Assembly: GCA_910576865.1 (NCBI GenBank) | Contig: CAJTKE010000005.1 | Span: 62,001 to 126,000 of the forward strand | DNA length: 64,000 nucleotides | Direction: 5' to 3' | DNA from: an uncultured Oscillibacter sp. | Lineage (GTDB): Bacteria; Bacillota; Clostridia; Oscillospirales; Oscillospiraceae | Part shown: positions 15,324 through 24,119 of the stretch, one piece after another | Numbering within the stretch: the first letter of the stretch is position 1 | How the letters are laid out: every line of letters starts with the position of its first letter | Notes under the pieces: model-generated | Told to the model about the DNA's origin: nothing | The model's input: the letters and a program-made list of their open reading frames with translations, nothing else | Databases searched by the model: none | Position numbers and translations under genes: made by a program

Positions 15324-15544
15324 CATTTGAACAGCAGATCGCCCGGCTGGAGGAAATCGTCTCCGCCCTGGAGCAGGGGGACGTCCGGCTGGCGGACTCC
15401 CTGGCCCTCTTTGAGGAGGGGACGAAACTGATCGCCGCCTGCACCAAGCAGCTGGATCAGGCGGAGCAGCAGGTGGTGAAGCTGATGAAGGGCCCCGACG
15501 GCGCGCCCGTCGAGCAGCCCTTTGAGAGTACGGAGGAGGTCTGA
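15305..15544 (+). CDS. xseB: Exodeoxyribonuclease VII small subunit
   Basis: The 79-residue helical protein carries the family core FEQQIARLEEIVSALEQGDV followed by LADSLALFEEGTKLIAAC. XseB binds the coiled-coil arms of XseA. Its ATG lies inside the end of xseA and its stop is two bases before ispA, so all three are one transcript. Confidence 0.94.
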   Translation: MAAKKMTFEQQIARLEEIVSALEQGDVRLADSLALFEEGTKLIAACTKQLDQAEQQVVKLMKGPDGAPVEQPFESTEEV

Positions 15545-15546
15545 GC

Positions 15547-16443
15547 ATGGAATTCCGACAGGAGCTGGAGATGGCCCGGCAGCTGGTGGAGGCCCGCCTG
15601 CGGGTGTTCTTTTCCGGCGGAGGGCTGGAGGAGGCCATGCGCTACAGCCTCCTGGCCGGGGGCAAGCGTGTCCGGCCCATTCTGACCATGAAGTTCTGCG
15701 AGGCGGCGGGAGGGACCCCGGAGGAGGCGCTGGATTTCGGCTGCGGCGTGGAGATGCTCCACACCTACTCCCTGATCCACGACGACCTGCCCTGCATGGA
15801 CAACGACGATCTCCGCCGGGGGATGCCCACCAGCCATAAGAAATTCGGCGAGTGTACGGCGGTGCTGGCCGGGGACGCCCTCCAGGCGGCGGCGTTCCGG
15901 ACGGTGCTGTCGGCGGAGGGCGAGTGGCGCCACGGCGGCAGGACCGCCGTGATTCTGGCGGCGAAGATTCTGGCGGAAGCCGCCGGAGAGGCGGGCATGT
16001 GCGGCGGGCAGTACTGGGACACCGCCGGAAACGGACAGCCCCGCACCGCCGAGAGTCTGACGGAGATCAACGACAAAAAGACCGGGGCCCTGCTCCGGGC
16101 GGCCTGCATGATGGGGGTCTGCGCCTCCATGGGCCGGCGGGAGGTGGACGAGAGCTGCATGGACGCCGCCCGGGAGTACGCCGCCAATCTGGGTCTGGCC
16201 TTCCAGATCCGGGACGACATTCTGGACGCCGTCTCCACCGCCGAGGAGCTGGGCAAGCCCGTCGGCTCCGACGCGGCCAACCAGAAGGCCACCTATGTGA
16301 CCCTGCTGGGCGTGGACGCCTGCGAGTCGCTGGTGCTGGACTACACCGCCCGGGCCAAGGAGGCCCTGGAGCGGGGCCGCTGGTCCGGGGACACGGTGTT
16401 TCTGACGGAGCTGGCGGACAGTCTGGCGGCGCGCCGGCACTGA
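15547..16443 (+). CDS. ispA: Polyprenyl synthetase (farnesyl/geranyl diphosphate synthase)
   Basis: This 298-residue enzyme condenses isopentenyl diphosphate with allylic diphosphates for undecaprenyl and other isoprenoids. The first aspartate-rich motif is HDDLPCMDNDD (residues 78-88) and the second is RDDILD (222-227); GGKRVRP near residue 38 binds diphosphate. Chain length is inferred from the xse-ispA context. In many Firmicutes dxs follows; here an RpiR regulator does, so dxs must lie elsewhere. Confidence 0.92.
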   Translation: MEFRQELEMARQLVEARLRVFFSGGGLEEAMRYSLLAGGKRVRPILTMKFCEAAGGTPEEALDFGCGVEMLHTYSLIHDDLPCMDNDDLRRGMPTSHKKFGECTAVLAGDALQAAAFRTVLSAEGEWRHGGRTAVILAAKILAEAAGEAGMCGGQYWDTAGNGQPRTAESLTEINDKKTGALLRAACMMGVCASMGRREVDESCMDAAREYAANLGLAFQIRDDILDAVSTAEELGKPVGSDAANQKATYVTLLGVDACESLVLDYTARAKEALERGRWSGDTVFLTELADSLAARRH

Positions 16444-16489
16444 GGAAAGCGCCATTTCCGAAAAATTCGGCTCCGGGGAGGGGAAAACA

Positions 16490-17350
16490 GTGGCAAAGAA
16501 TATACTGAACTGCCTGGAGCGGGGCATGGGCGGCTTTTCCAAGGGACAAAAGCGCATCGCCGCCTATATCCTGGAGAACTACGACAAGGCGGCGTTCATG
16601 ACCGCCAGCCGTTTAGGGCTACTGGCGGGAGTCAGCGAGTCCACGGTGGTGCGCTTCGCCTCGGAATTGGGCTACGACGGCTATCCCAGCATGCAGCGGG
16701 CCCTGCAGGACATGATCCGCAGCCGCCTGACCTCCACCCAGCGCATCCAGGCGGCGGGGGACATGTACCAGAACGTGCTGCCGGCGGTGATCCAGTCCGA
16801 CATCGACAAGCTGCGCCAGATGCTGGGCCGGTCAAATCAGAGCGAGTTCGACAAGGTGGTGGACAAAATCATCTCCAGCCGCCATGTCTATATTCTGGGA
16901 GTCCGGTCCTCCTCCTTCGTGGCGGGGTATCTCCACTTCTACATGCACCTTCTGTCGGAGAACGTGACCCTGATTCAGTCCAACGCGGCGGGGGAGATGT
17001 TCGAGCAGATGCTCCGCATGGGGCCCGGGGACGTGCTGATCGCCATCAGCTTCCCCCGGTATTCCAAGGTCACCATCAACACCGTGAAGTTCGCCCGGGA
17101 CCGGGGGGCGGAGATCATCGCCATCACGGACAACGAGCTGTCCCCGGTTTATCAGCTTTCCGGCGCGGCGCTGCTGGCCCCCTGCGAGATGATCTCCTTC
17201 GTGGACTCCATGGTGGCGCCCCTGTCCCTGATCAACGCCCTGCTGGTGGCCCTGTCCAACCGCTTCGGGGCGGATGTCTCCACCACCTTCGCGGAGCTGG
17301 AGGACATCTGGAACGAGTACGGCGTGTTCGGGAAGATGGACGATGAGTAG
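16490..17350 (+). CDS. MurR/RpiR-family transcriptional regulator
   Basis: The 286-residue protein has an N-terminal HTH_6 domain (GFSKGQKRIAAYILENY, SRLGLLAGVSESTVVRFASE) and a C-terminal sugar isomerase (SIS) domain of about residues 125-265 (VYILGVRSSSFVAGYLHFYM, GDVLIAISFPRYSK). The family usually senses a phosphosugar. No sugar gene is adjacent, so the effector is open. The start is GTG 16490 after GGGGAGGGG; the end overlaps the next gene by eight bases. Confidence 0.88.
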   Translation: MAKNILNCLERGMGGFSKGQKRIAAYILENYDKAAFMTASRLGLLAGVSESTVVRFASELGYDGYPSMQRALQDMIRSRLTSTQRIQAAGDMYQNVLPAVIQSDIDKLRQMLGRSNQSEFDKVVDKIISSRHVYILGVRSSSFVAGYLHFYMHLLSENVTLIQSNAAGEMFEQMLRMGPGDVLIAISFPRYSKVTINTVKFARDRGAEIIAITDNELSPVYQLSGAALLAPCEMISFVDSMVAPLSLINALLVALSNRFGADVSTTFAELEDIWNEYGVFGKMDDE

Positions 17351-18569
17351 GGAAATCGTGGTGATCGGCGGCGGAGCCGCCGGAATGATGGCCGCCGTCT
17401 CTGCGGCGGAGCGGGGAGCCTCCGTCACACTGCTGGAGCCCAACGAGCGGCTGGGGAAAAAGCTGAACATCACCGGAAAGGGCCGGTGCAACCTGACCAA
17501 CAACGCGGGGCTGGAGGAGCTTCTGGCGAATGTTCCCCGCAATGGGAAATTCCTTTACAGCGCTTTTTCCCACTTCGGCGCGCGGGATGCCATGGCCTTT
17601 TTTGAGGACCTGGGCGTCCCTCTGAAAACGGAGCGGGGGAACCGGGTGTTTCCGGTGTCGGACCGGGCCTTTGACGTCAGCGCCGCCCTGGAGCGGCGGC
17701 TGAAAAAGCTGCGGGTCCGCGTCGTCCGGGACCGGGCGAAGAGCATGGAAATCAAAGACGGCGCCGTCCGCGGCGTTGCCGGGGAGCAAGCCCGCTATCC
17801 GGCGGACGCGGTGATTCTGGCCACCGGCGGGGTGTCCTATCCCGCCACCGGCTCCACCGGGGAGGGCCACCGCATGGCGGCGGAGGCCGGGCACACGGTG
17901 ACGCCCCTTCAGGGCTCTCTGGTGCCCCTGCGGGACTTTGGAGTGGGAAGGACTCTCCAGGGCTTGAGCCTCCGGAATGTGGGGTTGACGGTGTTCGAGA
18001 ACAGCAAAAAGATCTACACGGACTTCGGGGAGCTGGTCTTCACCCATTTCGGCCTCAGCGGGCCGCTGATCCTGTCGGCCTCCGCCCACATGCGGCGCTT
18101 TGCTGAGCGGGCCTATCACCTTGAAATTGACCTGAAGCCGGCCCTGGACGAGCCTGCCCTGGACCGGCGGCTGCTGTCGGACTTCGAGAAGTACAGCAAT
18201 CAGGACTTCTGCAACGCCCTGGACGACCTGCTTCCCAAGAAGCTGATCCCCGAAATCGTCCGGGCCTCAGAGATTGATCCCCGGCGGAAGGTCCACGACA
18301 TCACCCGGGAGCAGCGCCGGGGCCTGCTGCAAATTCTGAAGCGTTTCCCGGTGGTGATTGCCGGGCCCTGCCCGGTGACGGACGCCATTGTCACCTCCGG
18401 CGGCGTGAGGGTGAGGGAGATTGACCCGGCCACCATGGCGTCCAAGCTGGTCCGGGGGCTCTACTTCGCCGGGGAGCTGATCGACGTGGACGCCTACACC
18501 GGCGGCTTCAATCTGCAAATCGCCTGGTCCACCGGGCGGGCCGCCGGGATCTCCGCGGCGGAAGGTTAA
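17343..18569 (+). CDS. HI0933/BaiN-family NAD(P)/FAD-dependent oxidoreductase
   Basis: The 408-residue flavoprotein begins with the dinucleotide-binding motif VVIGGGAAGMMAAVSAAERG and LLEPNERLGKKLNITGKGRCNLTNN, both diagnostic of the HI0933 group. The C-terminal GLYFAGELIDVDAYTGGFNLQIAWSTG stretch is also typical. BaiN is proposed to reduce bile acid intermediates in Clostridium scindens, but most family members have no known substrate, so no bile acid role is claimed. ATG 17343 overlaps the RpiR gene, suggesting an operon with it and cmk. Confidence 0.85.
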   Translation: MSREIVVIGGGAAGMMAAVSAAERGASVTLLEPNERLGKKLNITGKGRCNLTNNAGLEELLANVPRNGKFLYSAFSHFGARDAMAFFEDLGVPLKTERGNRVFPVSDRAFDVSAALERRLKKLRVRVVRDRAKSMEIKDGAVRGVAGEQARYPADAVILATGGVSYPATGSTGEGHRMAAEAGHTVTPLQGSLVPLRDFGVGRTLQGLSLRNVGLTVFENSKKIYTDFGELVFTHFGLSGPLILSASAHMRRFAERAYHLEIDLKPALDEPALDRRLLSDFEKYSNQDFCNALDDLLPKKLIPEIVRASEIDPRRKVHDITREQRRGLLQILKRFPVVIAGPCPVTDAIVTSGGVRVREIDPATMASKLVRGLYFAGELIDVDAYTGGFNLQIAWSTGRAAGISAAEG

Positions 18570-18585
18570 GAGGAGGTTTTCCTGC

Positions 18586-19263
18586 ATGAGTACCATACGC
18601 GTGGCCATCGACGGCCCCTCCGGCGCGGGGAAGAGCACCCTGGCCAGAGCCGCCGCCGCCACAATGGGTTTTTTATATGTGGACACCGGGGCGATTTACC
18701 GGACCGTGGGCCTCTCCGCCCGGGACCGGGGCGTGGACCCGGGAGACGAGCCCGCCGTGGCGGCGATGCTGCCGTCCCTCCGGGTGGAGCTGCGGTATGA
18801 CGAGGCCGGACAGCAGCGGATGCTTCTGAACGGCCGGGACGTCAGCGGGGAAATCCGCCTGCCAGAGGTCTCCCGGTACGCCTCCGCCGTCTCCGCCCTG
18901 CCGGTGGTTCGGGCCTATCTGATGGAGACCCAGCGGGAGCTGGCCCGGAAGCACGACGTGATCATGGACGGCCGGGACATCGGCACCGTGGTCCTGCCGG
19001 ACGCGGAGGTCAAGGTGTTCCTGACGGCCTCCCCCCGGGCCCGGGCGGAGCGCCGCTGCCGGGAGCTGGAGGAGCGGGGGACCCCCCAGCCCTTTGAGGA
19101 GGTCCTCCGGGACATCGAGGACCGGGATTTCCGGGACACCCACCGGGAGGCCGCCCCCCTGCGGCAGGCGGAGGACGCGGTGCTGCTGGACACCTCCGCG
19201 CTGGACTTCCGGCAGAGCCTGGAGGCGCTGCTGGTGATCATTCGGGAAAGGACTGGCCTATGA
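18586..19263 (+). CDS. cmk: Cytidylate kinase
   Basis: Cmk phosphorylates CMP and dCMP with ATP. The 225-residue protein has the P-loop at IDGPSGAGKSTLARA (residues 8-22), the substrate segment YVDTGAIYRTVGL and the MDGRDIGTVVLPDAEVKVFL region, then the RD lid (RDFRDTHREAAPLRQAEDA). The gene overlaps plsC by ATGA. cmk-plsC-ispH-rpsA is a conserved clostridial order. Confidence 0.96.
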   Translation: MSTIRVAIDGPSGAGKSTLARAAAATMGFLYVDTGAIYRTVGLSARDRGVDPGDEPAVAAMLPSLRVELRYDEAGQQRMLLNGRDVSGEIRLPEVSRYASAVSALPVVRAYLMETQRELARKHDVIMDGRDIGTVVLPDAEVKVFLTASPRARAERRCRELEERGTPQPFEEVLRDIEDRDFRDTHREAAPLRQAEDAVLLDTSALDFRQSLEALLVIIRERTGL

Positions 19264-19901
19264 AACCCTTCAACCGTTTGTTTATCGTGATTTATTATGT
19301 GGTGGGTCTGGTGGCCCGGATTCTTCACCCCACCTCCGTGGAGGGCATGGAGAAGCTGCCGAAAAGCGGCGTCCTGCTCTGCCCCAACCATTCCAGCAAC
19401 TGGGACCCCATCCTGGTGGCCCTCCGCCTGCCCATCAACTACCGGCTGCACATCATGGCGAAGGAGGAGTTGTTCCAGAATCCCCTCCTGGGCTGGCTGC
19501 TGCGGAAAGTGGGCGCTTTCCCCGTCAGCCGGGGAAACAACGACATCAGCACGGTCCGCACCGCCATCCAGGTCCTGAAGGAGGGCGACAACCTGCTGAT
19601 ATTCCCCGAGGGGACGACGATCCGCAACGGGGTGGGCTACATAGACGGTCTGCCGCCTCAGGCCAGGGCGGGGGCCGCCATGATCGGCGTCCGCACCGGG
19701 GCCGTGCTGGTGCCGGTCTTCGTGGACGGGGAGAAGAAGCTGTTCCACAGGACCCGCATCATCTTCGGCGACCCTTACGAGCCCCATTACACCGGACGGC
19801 GGGGCACCTCCGAGGAGATGCAGAAAATCGCCGACGACCTGCTGGAGGCGGCCTACGCCCTGGGCGGTCAGGCCGTGGGGGGGAAGCCGCTGTGCGGGTG
19901 A
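19260..19901 (+). CDS. plsC: 1-acyl-sn-glycerol-3-phosphate acyltransferase
   Basis: The 213-residue enzyme acylates lysophosphatidic acid in phospholipid synthesis at the inner membrane face. The catalytic HX4D motif is NHSSNWD (H at about residue 43), and the glycerophosphate-binding motif is IFPEGTT at about residues 116-122. A hydrophobic N-terminus (RLFIVIYYVVGLVARIL) anchors it. The last ten bases overlap the ispH start. Confidence 0.9.
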   Translation: MKPFNRLFIVIYYVVGLVARILHPTSVEGMEKLPKSGVLLCPNHSSNWDPILVALRLPINYRLHIMAKEELFQNPLLGWLLRKVGAFPVSRGNNDISTVRTAIQVLKEGDNLLIFPEGTTIRNGVGYIDGLPPQARAGAAMIGVRTGAVLVPVFVDGEKKLFHRTRIIFGDPYEPHYTGRRGTSEEMQKIADDLLEAAYALGGQAVGGKPLCG

Positions 19902-21856
19902 TTCTGGCGGAGAGCGCGGGATTCTGCTACGGCGTCCGCCGGGCGGTGGAGCTGGCCCGGGAAACCGCGGCGGAGACCGGACGCTGCTGGATGCTTGGAG
20001 ACCTTATCCACAACACCCATGTGGTGGAGCAGCTGAGAGCCCTTGGCGTTCAAAAGGCGGAAAGCGTAGAGACTTTACAGCCCGGGGACACGGTCATCAT
20101 CCGCTCCCACGGGGAGTCGAAGCAGGTCCTGGACCGACTGGAGGATAAGGGCGTCCGCTGTGTGGACGCCACCTGCCCCAATGTCCGCCGGATTCAGACC
20201 CTGGCGGCGGAGGCCGAGGCGGAGGGCCGGACCCCCGTTATCATCGGCGACGCGGCCCACCCGGAGGTGGCGGGAATCGCCAGCCGGTGCGGACATCCTC
20301 TGGTGTTCGGTGGTCCGGAAGCGGTGGAATCGTGGCTGGAACAGGACCCGAAAGCCCGGGAAACGCCGGTGACGGTTGTTGCACAGACTACATGCATTCG
20401 TGAACTTTTTGAAACTTCTTGGAAAATCGTAAAAAAAGAGTGTACAAACGCAAAAAAATTTGATACAATATGTACCGCTACGCATAAGCGTCAGTCTGAA
20501 GCGGCCATTCTCGCCGCGAAAGCGGACGTCATGGTCGTGGTAGGAGACCGTAAAAGCGCCAACACCAAACATTTGACGGAAATTTGTAAGGAGAGCTGCC
20601 CCCGCGTCGTCCAGATCGAAAACGCGGACGAGCTCCCGCCGGATTTTTTCAGTGGTTGTTCTGTTGCGGGCCTTACGGCCGGTGCTTCCACGCCAGCGGG
20701 CATTATTAAGGAGGTATATGCAGCCATGAGTGAAGAAATCAAAGCGGTGGAGAGCAACGAGGAGTCCTTTGAGGAACTGCTGAACCAGTCCTTCAAAACT
20801 TTGAATACAGGAGAGAAGGTAACCGGCATCGTCACCGCCATCACCCCGACGGAGGTGCAGGTGGATGTGGGCGCCAAGCAGGCGGCTTACATCAAGTTCA
20901 GCGAACTGTCCGACGACCCCAATGCCAAACCCGAGGACGTGGTGAAGGTCGGAGATGAGATCGAGACCTATATCGTCCGGGTCAACGACGTGGAGGGCTA
21001 CGCCGAGCTGTCCAAAAAGCGGCTGGACGCCGTGAAGGTCTGGGAGAACATCGAGCAGGCCGTGGAAGAGAAGACGGTCATGGAAGGCACCGTCACCGAA
21101 GAGAACAAGGGCGGCATCGTGGTGTCCGTCAAGGGCGTGCGGGTGTTCGTCCCCGCCTCCCAGAGCGGCCAGCCCCGGGGCGCGGACCTCTCCGCCATGA
21201 AGGGTCAGAAGGTCCAGCTCCGCGTCACCGAGGTCAATCGCGCCCGCCGCCGGGTGGTGGGCTCCATCCGCTCCGTCTCCGACGAGGCCCGCCGGGCCGC
21301 GCAGGAGGAGATCTGGGCCAACATCGAGGTGGGCAAGCGCTACACCGGAACCGTGAAATCCATGACCAGCTACGGCGTGTTCGTCGACATCGGCGGCGTG
21401 GACGGCATGGTACATATCTCGGAGCTGAGCTGGAGCCGTATCAAGACTCCCTCCGAGGTGTGCAAGGTGGGGGACACCATGGAGGTGTATGTCATCTCCT
21501 TCGACCCCGAGAAGCGGAAGATCTCCCTGGGTGTCAAGGACCACAACGTGGATCCCTGGCAGGTGTTCATGGACAAGTACGCCGTGGGCGACGTGGCTTC
21601 CGTCCGCATTGTGAAGCTGATGACCTTCGGCGCGTTCGCCGAGGTGGTTCCCGGCGTGGACGGCCTGATCCACATCTCCCAGATCGCTGACCGGCGTATT
21701 GAGAAGCCGGAGGACGTGCTGGCTGAAAACCAGATCGTGGACGTCAAGATCACCGCCGTGGACGAGGAGCGGAAGAAGATTTCCCTGTCCATCCGCGCCC
21801 TGCTGGCCCCCTCTGTGGAGGAGCCCGTGGAGGACGAGGCGGACGTGGAGGAGTAA
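19892..21856 (+). CDS. ispH-rpsA: Bifunctional HMBPP reductase (IspH) / ribosomal protein S1 fusion
   Basis: Residues 1-280 are IspH (last step of the MEP isoprenoid pathway): the 4Fe-4S ligands are Cys12 (GFCYGV), Cys95 (ATCPNV) and Cys194 (TICTATHKRQ). Residues about 300-640 hold four S1 RNA-binding domains, the third being MTSYGVFVDIGGVDGMVHIS. An acidic tail ends the protein. This fusion is known in clostridia. The start is GTG 19892 inside the plsC end. The join region contains AAGGAGG and an in-frame ATG (20726), and a SigmaA-like promoter lies 240 bases before it, so free S1 may also be made. Confidence 0.95.
   Translation: MRVILAESAGFCYGVRRAVELARETAAETGRCWMLGDLIHNTHVVEQLRALGVQKAESVETLQPGDTVIIRSHGESKQVLDRLEDKGVRCVDATCPNVRRIQTLAAEAEAEGRTPVIIGDAAHPEVAGIASRCGHPLVFGGPEAVESWLEQDPKARETPVTVVAQTTCIRELFETSWKIVKKECTNAKKFDTICTATHKRQSEAAILAAKADVMVVVGDRKSANTKHLTEICKESCPRVVQIENADELPPDFFSGCSVAGLTAGASTPAGIIKEVYAAMSEEIKAVESNEESFEELLNQSFKTLNTGEKVTGIVTAITPTEVQVDVGAKQAAYIKFSELSDDPNAKPEDVVKVGDEIETYIVRVNDVEGYAELSKKRLDAVKVWENIEQAVEEKTVMEGTVTEENKGGIVVSVKGVRVFVPASQSGQPRGADLSAMKGQKVQLRVTEVNRARRRVVGSIRSVSDEARRAAQEEIWANIEVGKRYTGTVKSMTSYGVFVDIGGVDGMVHISELSWSRIKTPSEVCKVGDTMEVYVISFDPEKRKISLGVKDHNVDPWQVFMDKYAVGDVASVRIVKLMTFGAFAEVVPGVDGLIHISQIADRRIEKPEDVLAENQIVDVKITAVDEERKKISLSIRALLAPSVEEPVEDEADVEE
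20441..20469 (+). promoter_or_regulatory. Internal SigmaA-like promoter within the ispH part
   Basis: TGTACA and TACAAT are 17 bases apart inside a clearly AT-rich stretch (about 20400-20480) of an otherwise GC-rich gene. It would give a transcript for the S1 part alone. Confidence 0.55.
20708..20728 (+). promoter_or_regulatory. Internal Shine-Dalgarno and start for free ribosomal protein S1
   Basis: AAGGAGG (20708-20714) stands 11 bases before an in-frame ATG (20726, reading MSEEIKAVES) at the IspH/S1 boundary. The start agrees with the expected N-terminus of a separate S1 protein. The spacing is slightly long but usable. Confidence 0.6.
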
Positions 21857-21887
21857 GCCTCTGCAAACCGCGAAAACCCCGTAATTC

Positions 21888-21917
21888 AAGCGGCAGGCCG
21901 TGGGCCTGCCGCTTTTT
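21888..21917 (+). terminator. Intrinsic terminator of ispH-rpsA
   Basis: AAGCGGCAGGCC-gtg-GGCCTGCCGCTT is followed by TTTT. Confidence 0.9.
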
Positions 21918-21952
21918 TCAAAAAAACCTGTTATTTCTTTCACGTTTTGACA

Positions 21953-21981
21953 TTGCAATATTTTCCCAAAGATGATATACT
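21953..21981 (+). promoter_or_regulatory. SigmaA-type promoter for the butyryl-CoA transferase gene
   Basis: TTGCAA and TATACT are 17 bases apart, leaving an 85-base leader before the ATG. An overlapping TTGACA seven bases earlier is too far from the -10 box. Confidence 0.7.
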
Positions 21982-22066
21982 ATTGAACATAGATGTCATA
22001 TCACGGGAATTGGTCTTCGCCGCATGCGGGGAAACAGAAAAACAAGACAATATGGAGGAATCGACT

Positions 22067-23413
22067 ATGAGTTATCAGGAGGAATACCGCCAGAAGCTGA
22101 CCAGCGCCGGCGAGGCGGTCAAGGCCGTCAAATCCGGGGACTGGCTGGATTACGGCTGGAGCGTCTGCTCTCCCAACGCGCTGGACAAGGCTCTGGCCGT
22201 CCGGATGGGAGAACTGAGGGACGTGAACATCCGGGGAGGCATCCTGACCCGCCGGCCCGCCATTTTCGACGTGGCCGACCCGGCGGAACACTTTGCCTGG
22301 AACTCCTGGCACATGAGCGGCGTGGAGCGCAAGGCCATCAAGGAGGGCTTCGCCTACTACATCCCTCTGCGCTACTCCGAACTGCCGGGCTATTACCGGG
22401 ACTGCATCAAGACCCTGGATGTGGCCATGTTCCAGGTGGCCCCCATGGATGAGCATGGCTGGTTCAACTTCGGCCCTGGCGGCTCTCACCTGAAAGCGGT
22501 GTGCGAATGCGCCAAAACCATCATTGTTGAGGTCAACAAGAACATGCCCGTGTGCCTGGGCGGCTTTGAGAACTGCGTACATATCAGCGATGTGGCCATG
22601 ATCGTGGAAGGGGAGAATCCCCCCATGGAGATCCTGGGCGGGGCCTCCGCGGCCTCCGAGGTGGATCTGGCGGTGGCCAATCTGGTGGTGCCGGAGATCG
22701 AGGACGGCGCCTGCCTCCAGCTTGGCATCGGCTCCATGCCCAGCGCCATCGGCAAAATGATTGCCGAATCCGACCTGAAGGACCTGGGTGTCCATACCGA
22801 GATGTACGTCGACGCCTTCGTGGACATGTCCAAGGCGGGCCGCATCACCGGCGCCTGCAAGCCCTTCGACCGAGGCCGTCAGACCTATGCCTTCGCCGCC
22901 GGGACCCAGAAGCTGTATGACTTCCTGAACAACAACCCCGAGTGCATGGCGGCCCCGGTCAGCTATGTCAACGACATCGCCCGGGTCTCTCAGATTGAGA
23001 AATTCACTTCCATCAACGGGGCGGTGGACATCGACCTCTACGGACAGGTGTCCTCCGAGTCCTCGGGCATCAACCATATTTCCGGCGCCGGCGGGCAGCA
23101 GGATTTCGTCATGGGCGCGTATCTGGCCAAGGGCGGCAAGAGCTTCATCTGCTGCTCCTCCTCCTTCATGGACAAAAAGACCGGCCAGCTGAAATCCCGC
23201 ATCCGGCCCACCCTGGTGGAGGGCTCCGTGGTCACCGCCACCCGCACGAACCTCCACTGGATCGTGACGGAATACGGCAAGTTCAATGTCAAGGGCAAGT
23301 CCACCTGGGAGCGGGCGGAGGGCCTGATCGGTCTGGCTCATCCCCAATTCCGTGAGGAATTGATTGCCGAGGCGGAGAAAATGCACATCTGGAGGCGCTC
23401 GAACAAGCGCTGA
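22067..23413 (+). CDS. but: Butyryl-CoA:acetate CoA-transferase
   Basis: The 448-residue enzyme moves CoA from butyryl-CoA to acetate, the last step of butyrate formation in many gut Clostridia. It closely follows the known Roseburia/Faecalibacterium type: GDWLDYGW near the start, AWNSWHMSGVERK, MFQVAPMDEHGWFNFGP, the catalytic glutamate in VHTEMYVDAF (Glu245), DIDLYGQV, GAGGQQDFVMGA and the C-terminal MHIWRRSNKR. Acetoacetate or 4-hydroxybutyrate as cosubstrate cannot be excluded from sequence alone. GGAGGAA precedes ATG 22067. It is monocistronic with its own promoter, and no other butyrate gene is in the window. Confidence 0.88.
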   Translation: MSYQEEYRQKLTSAGEAVKAVKSGDWLDYGWSVCSPNALDKALAVRMGELRDVNIRGGILTRRPAIFDVADPAEHFAWNSWHMSGVERKAIKEGFAYYIPLRYSELPGYYRDCIKTLDVAMFQVAPMDEHGWFNFGPGGSHLKAVCECAKTIIVEVNKNMPVCLGGFENCVHISDVAMIVEGENPPMEILGGASAASEVDLAVANLVVPEIEDGACLQLGIGSMPSAIGKMIAESDLKDLGVHTEMYVDAFVDMSKAGRITGACKPFDRGRQTYAFAAGTQKLYDFLNNNPECMAAPVSYVNDIARVSQIEKFTSINGAVDIDLYGQVSSESSGINHISGAGGQQDFVMGAYLAKGGKSFICCSSSFMDKKTGQLKSRIRPTLVEGSVVTATRTNLHWIVTEYGKFNVKGKSTWERAEGLIGLAHPQFREELIAEAEKMHIWRRSNKR

Positions 23414-23592
23414 GCCGCCGCTCTCTGCGGGGCTTCTGCTGTGTGGTGTTTGTCTCGACAGGAACTTCGTTGGACAGCAGTCCCTTCCCAGGGCCAGTCT
23501 TTTGCATGGAATCGGAAATACAGGTATGGAATCAAGTGAGCGAAGAGGCAGACAACACAGCGGCGGAGGCCGCGACAGAGAAAGGGGTGTCC

Positions 23593-24090
23593 ATGTTTCA
23601 AATCGGGGACCTGATCGTGCACCCCATGCACGGTGCAGGCGTCATCGATGATGTGGTCAGAGAAAAGGTGGCGGGCGCCACCAAGGAATACTATGTTTTC
23701 AAAATGCCGGTGGGCGGCCTTATCCTGAAGATTCCCGTCGCCAACTGCCAGGCCATCGGCATCCGGTCCATCATTTCGGAGGCGGAGGCGGAGGCGTTTT
23801 TCGCCGGCATCCCCGCCCTGGAGGTGGAGTCCAGCTCCAACTGGAACAAACGGTATCAGGAAAACCTCCTCCGCCTGAAAAGCGGGGACCTCAACGAGGT
23901 GGCCCGTGTGGTGAAGGGTCTGATGCGGCGGGACTCCCGCCGCGGGCTCTCCACGGGGGAGCGGAAAATGCTCCATAGCGCGAAGCAGATCATCGTCTCT
24001 GAAATCGCGCTGGTGGAGGGCTGCGCCTATCAGGACGCCGAGGCGCGGCTGGACCATGCGGTCATGCAGAAGCCGCCGGTCCCGCAGTAA
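23593..24090 (+). CDS. CarD-like / TRCF-type RNA polymerase-binding regulator
   Basis: The 165-residue protein starts MFQIGDLIVHPMHGAGVIDDV, the typical opening of the CarD N-terminal Tudor-like domain that binds the RNA polymerase beta subunit, and has a helical C-terminal half (NWNKRYQENLLRLKSGDLNEV, SRRGLSTGERKML) that contacts promoter DNA in CarD. ATG 23593 follows AAAGGGG; a frame extension of 50 codons has no family similarity. It lies ahead of ispD-ispF, an order repeated in other clostridia. Confidence 0.85.
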   Translation: MFQIGDLIVHPMHGAGVIDDVVREKVAGATKEYYVFKMPVGGLILKIPVANCQAIGIRSIISEAEAEAFFAGIPALEVESSSNWNKRYQENLLRLKSGDLNEVARVVKGLMRRDSRRGLSTGERKMLHSAKQIIVSEIALVEGCAYQDAEARLDHAVMQKPPVPQ

Positions 24091-24119
24091 GGCCCCTTGG
24101 GGCGGAGAGGAAGTTTGCG

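Noticed and set aside
13842..15638. A 598-codon open frame on the minus strand over xseA-xseB
   Set aside because: Pro/Arg/Gly-rich shadow of real genes. The same applies to the long antisense frames at 4091-5317, 22001-23386, 32941-34785 and 44116-45882.
17343..18569. Assignment of the flavoprotein as bile acid reductase BaiN
   Set aside because: The HI0933 family is broad and no other bai genes are in the window.
20075..21958. A 627-codon open frame on the minus strand over ispH-rpsA
   Set aside because: Low-complexity His/Gly/Leu-rich product, no ribosome site, no family similarity, and a confident gene on the other strand. It is a by-product of high GC content.
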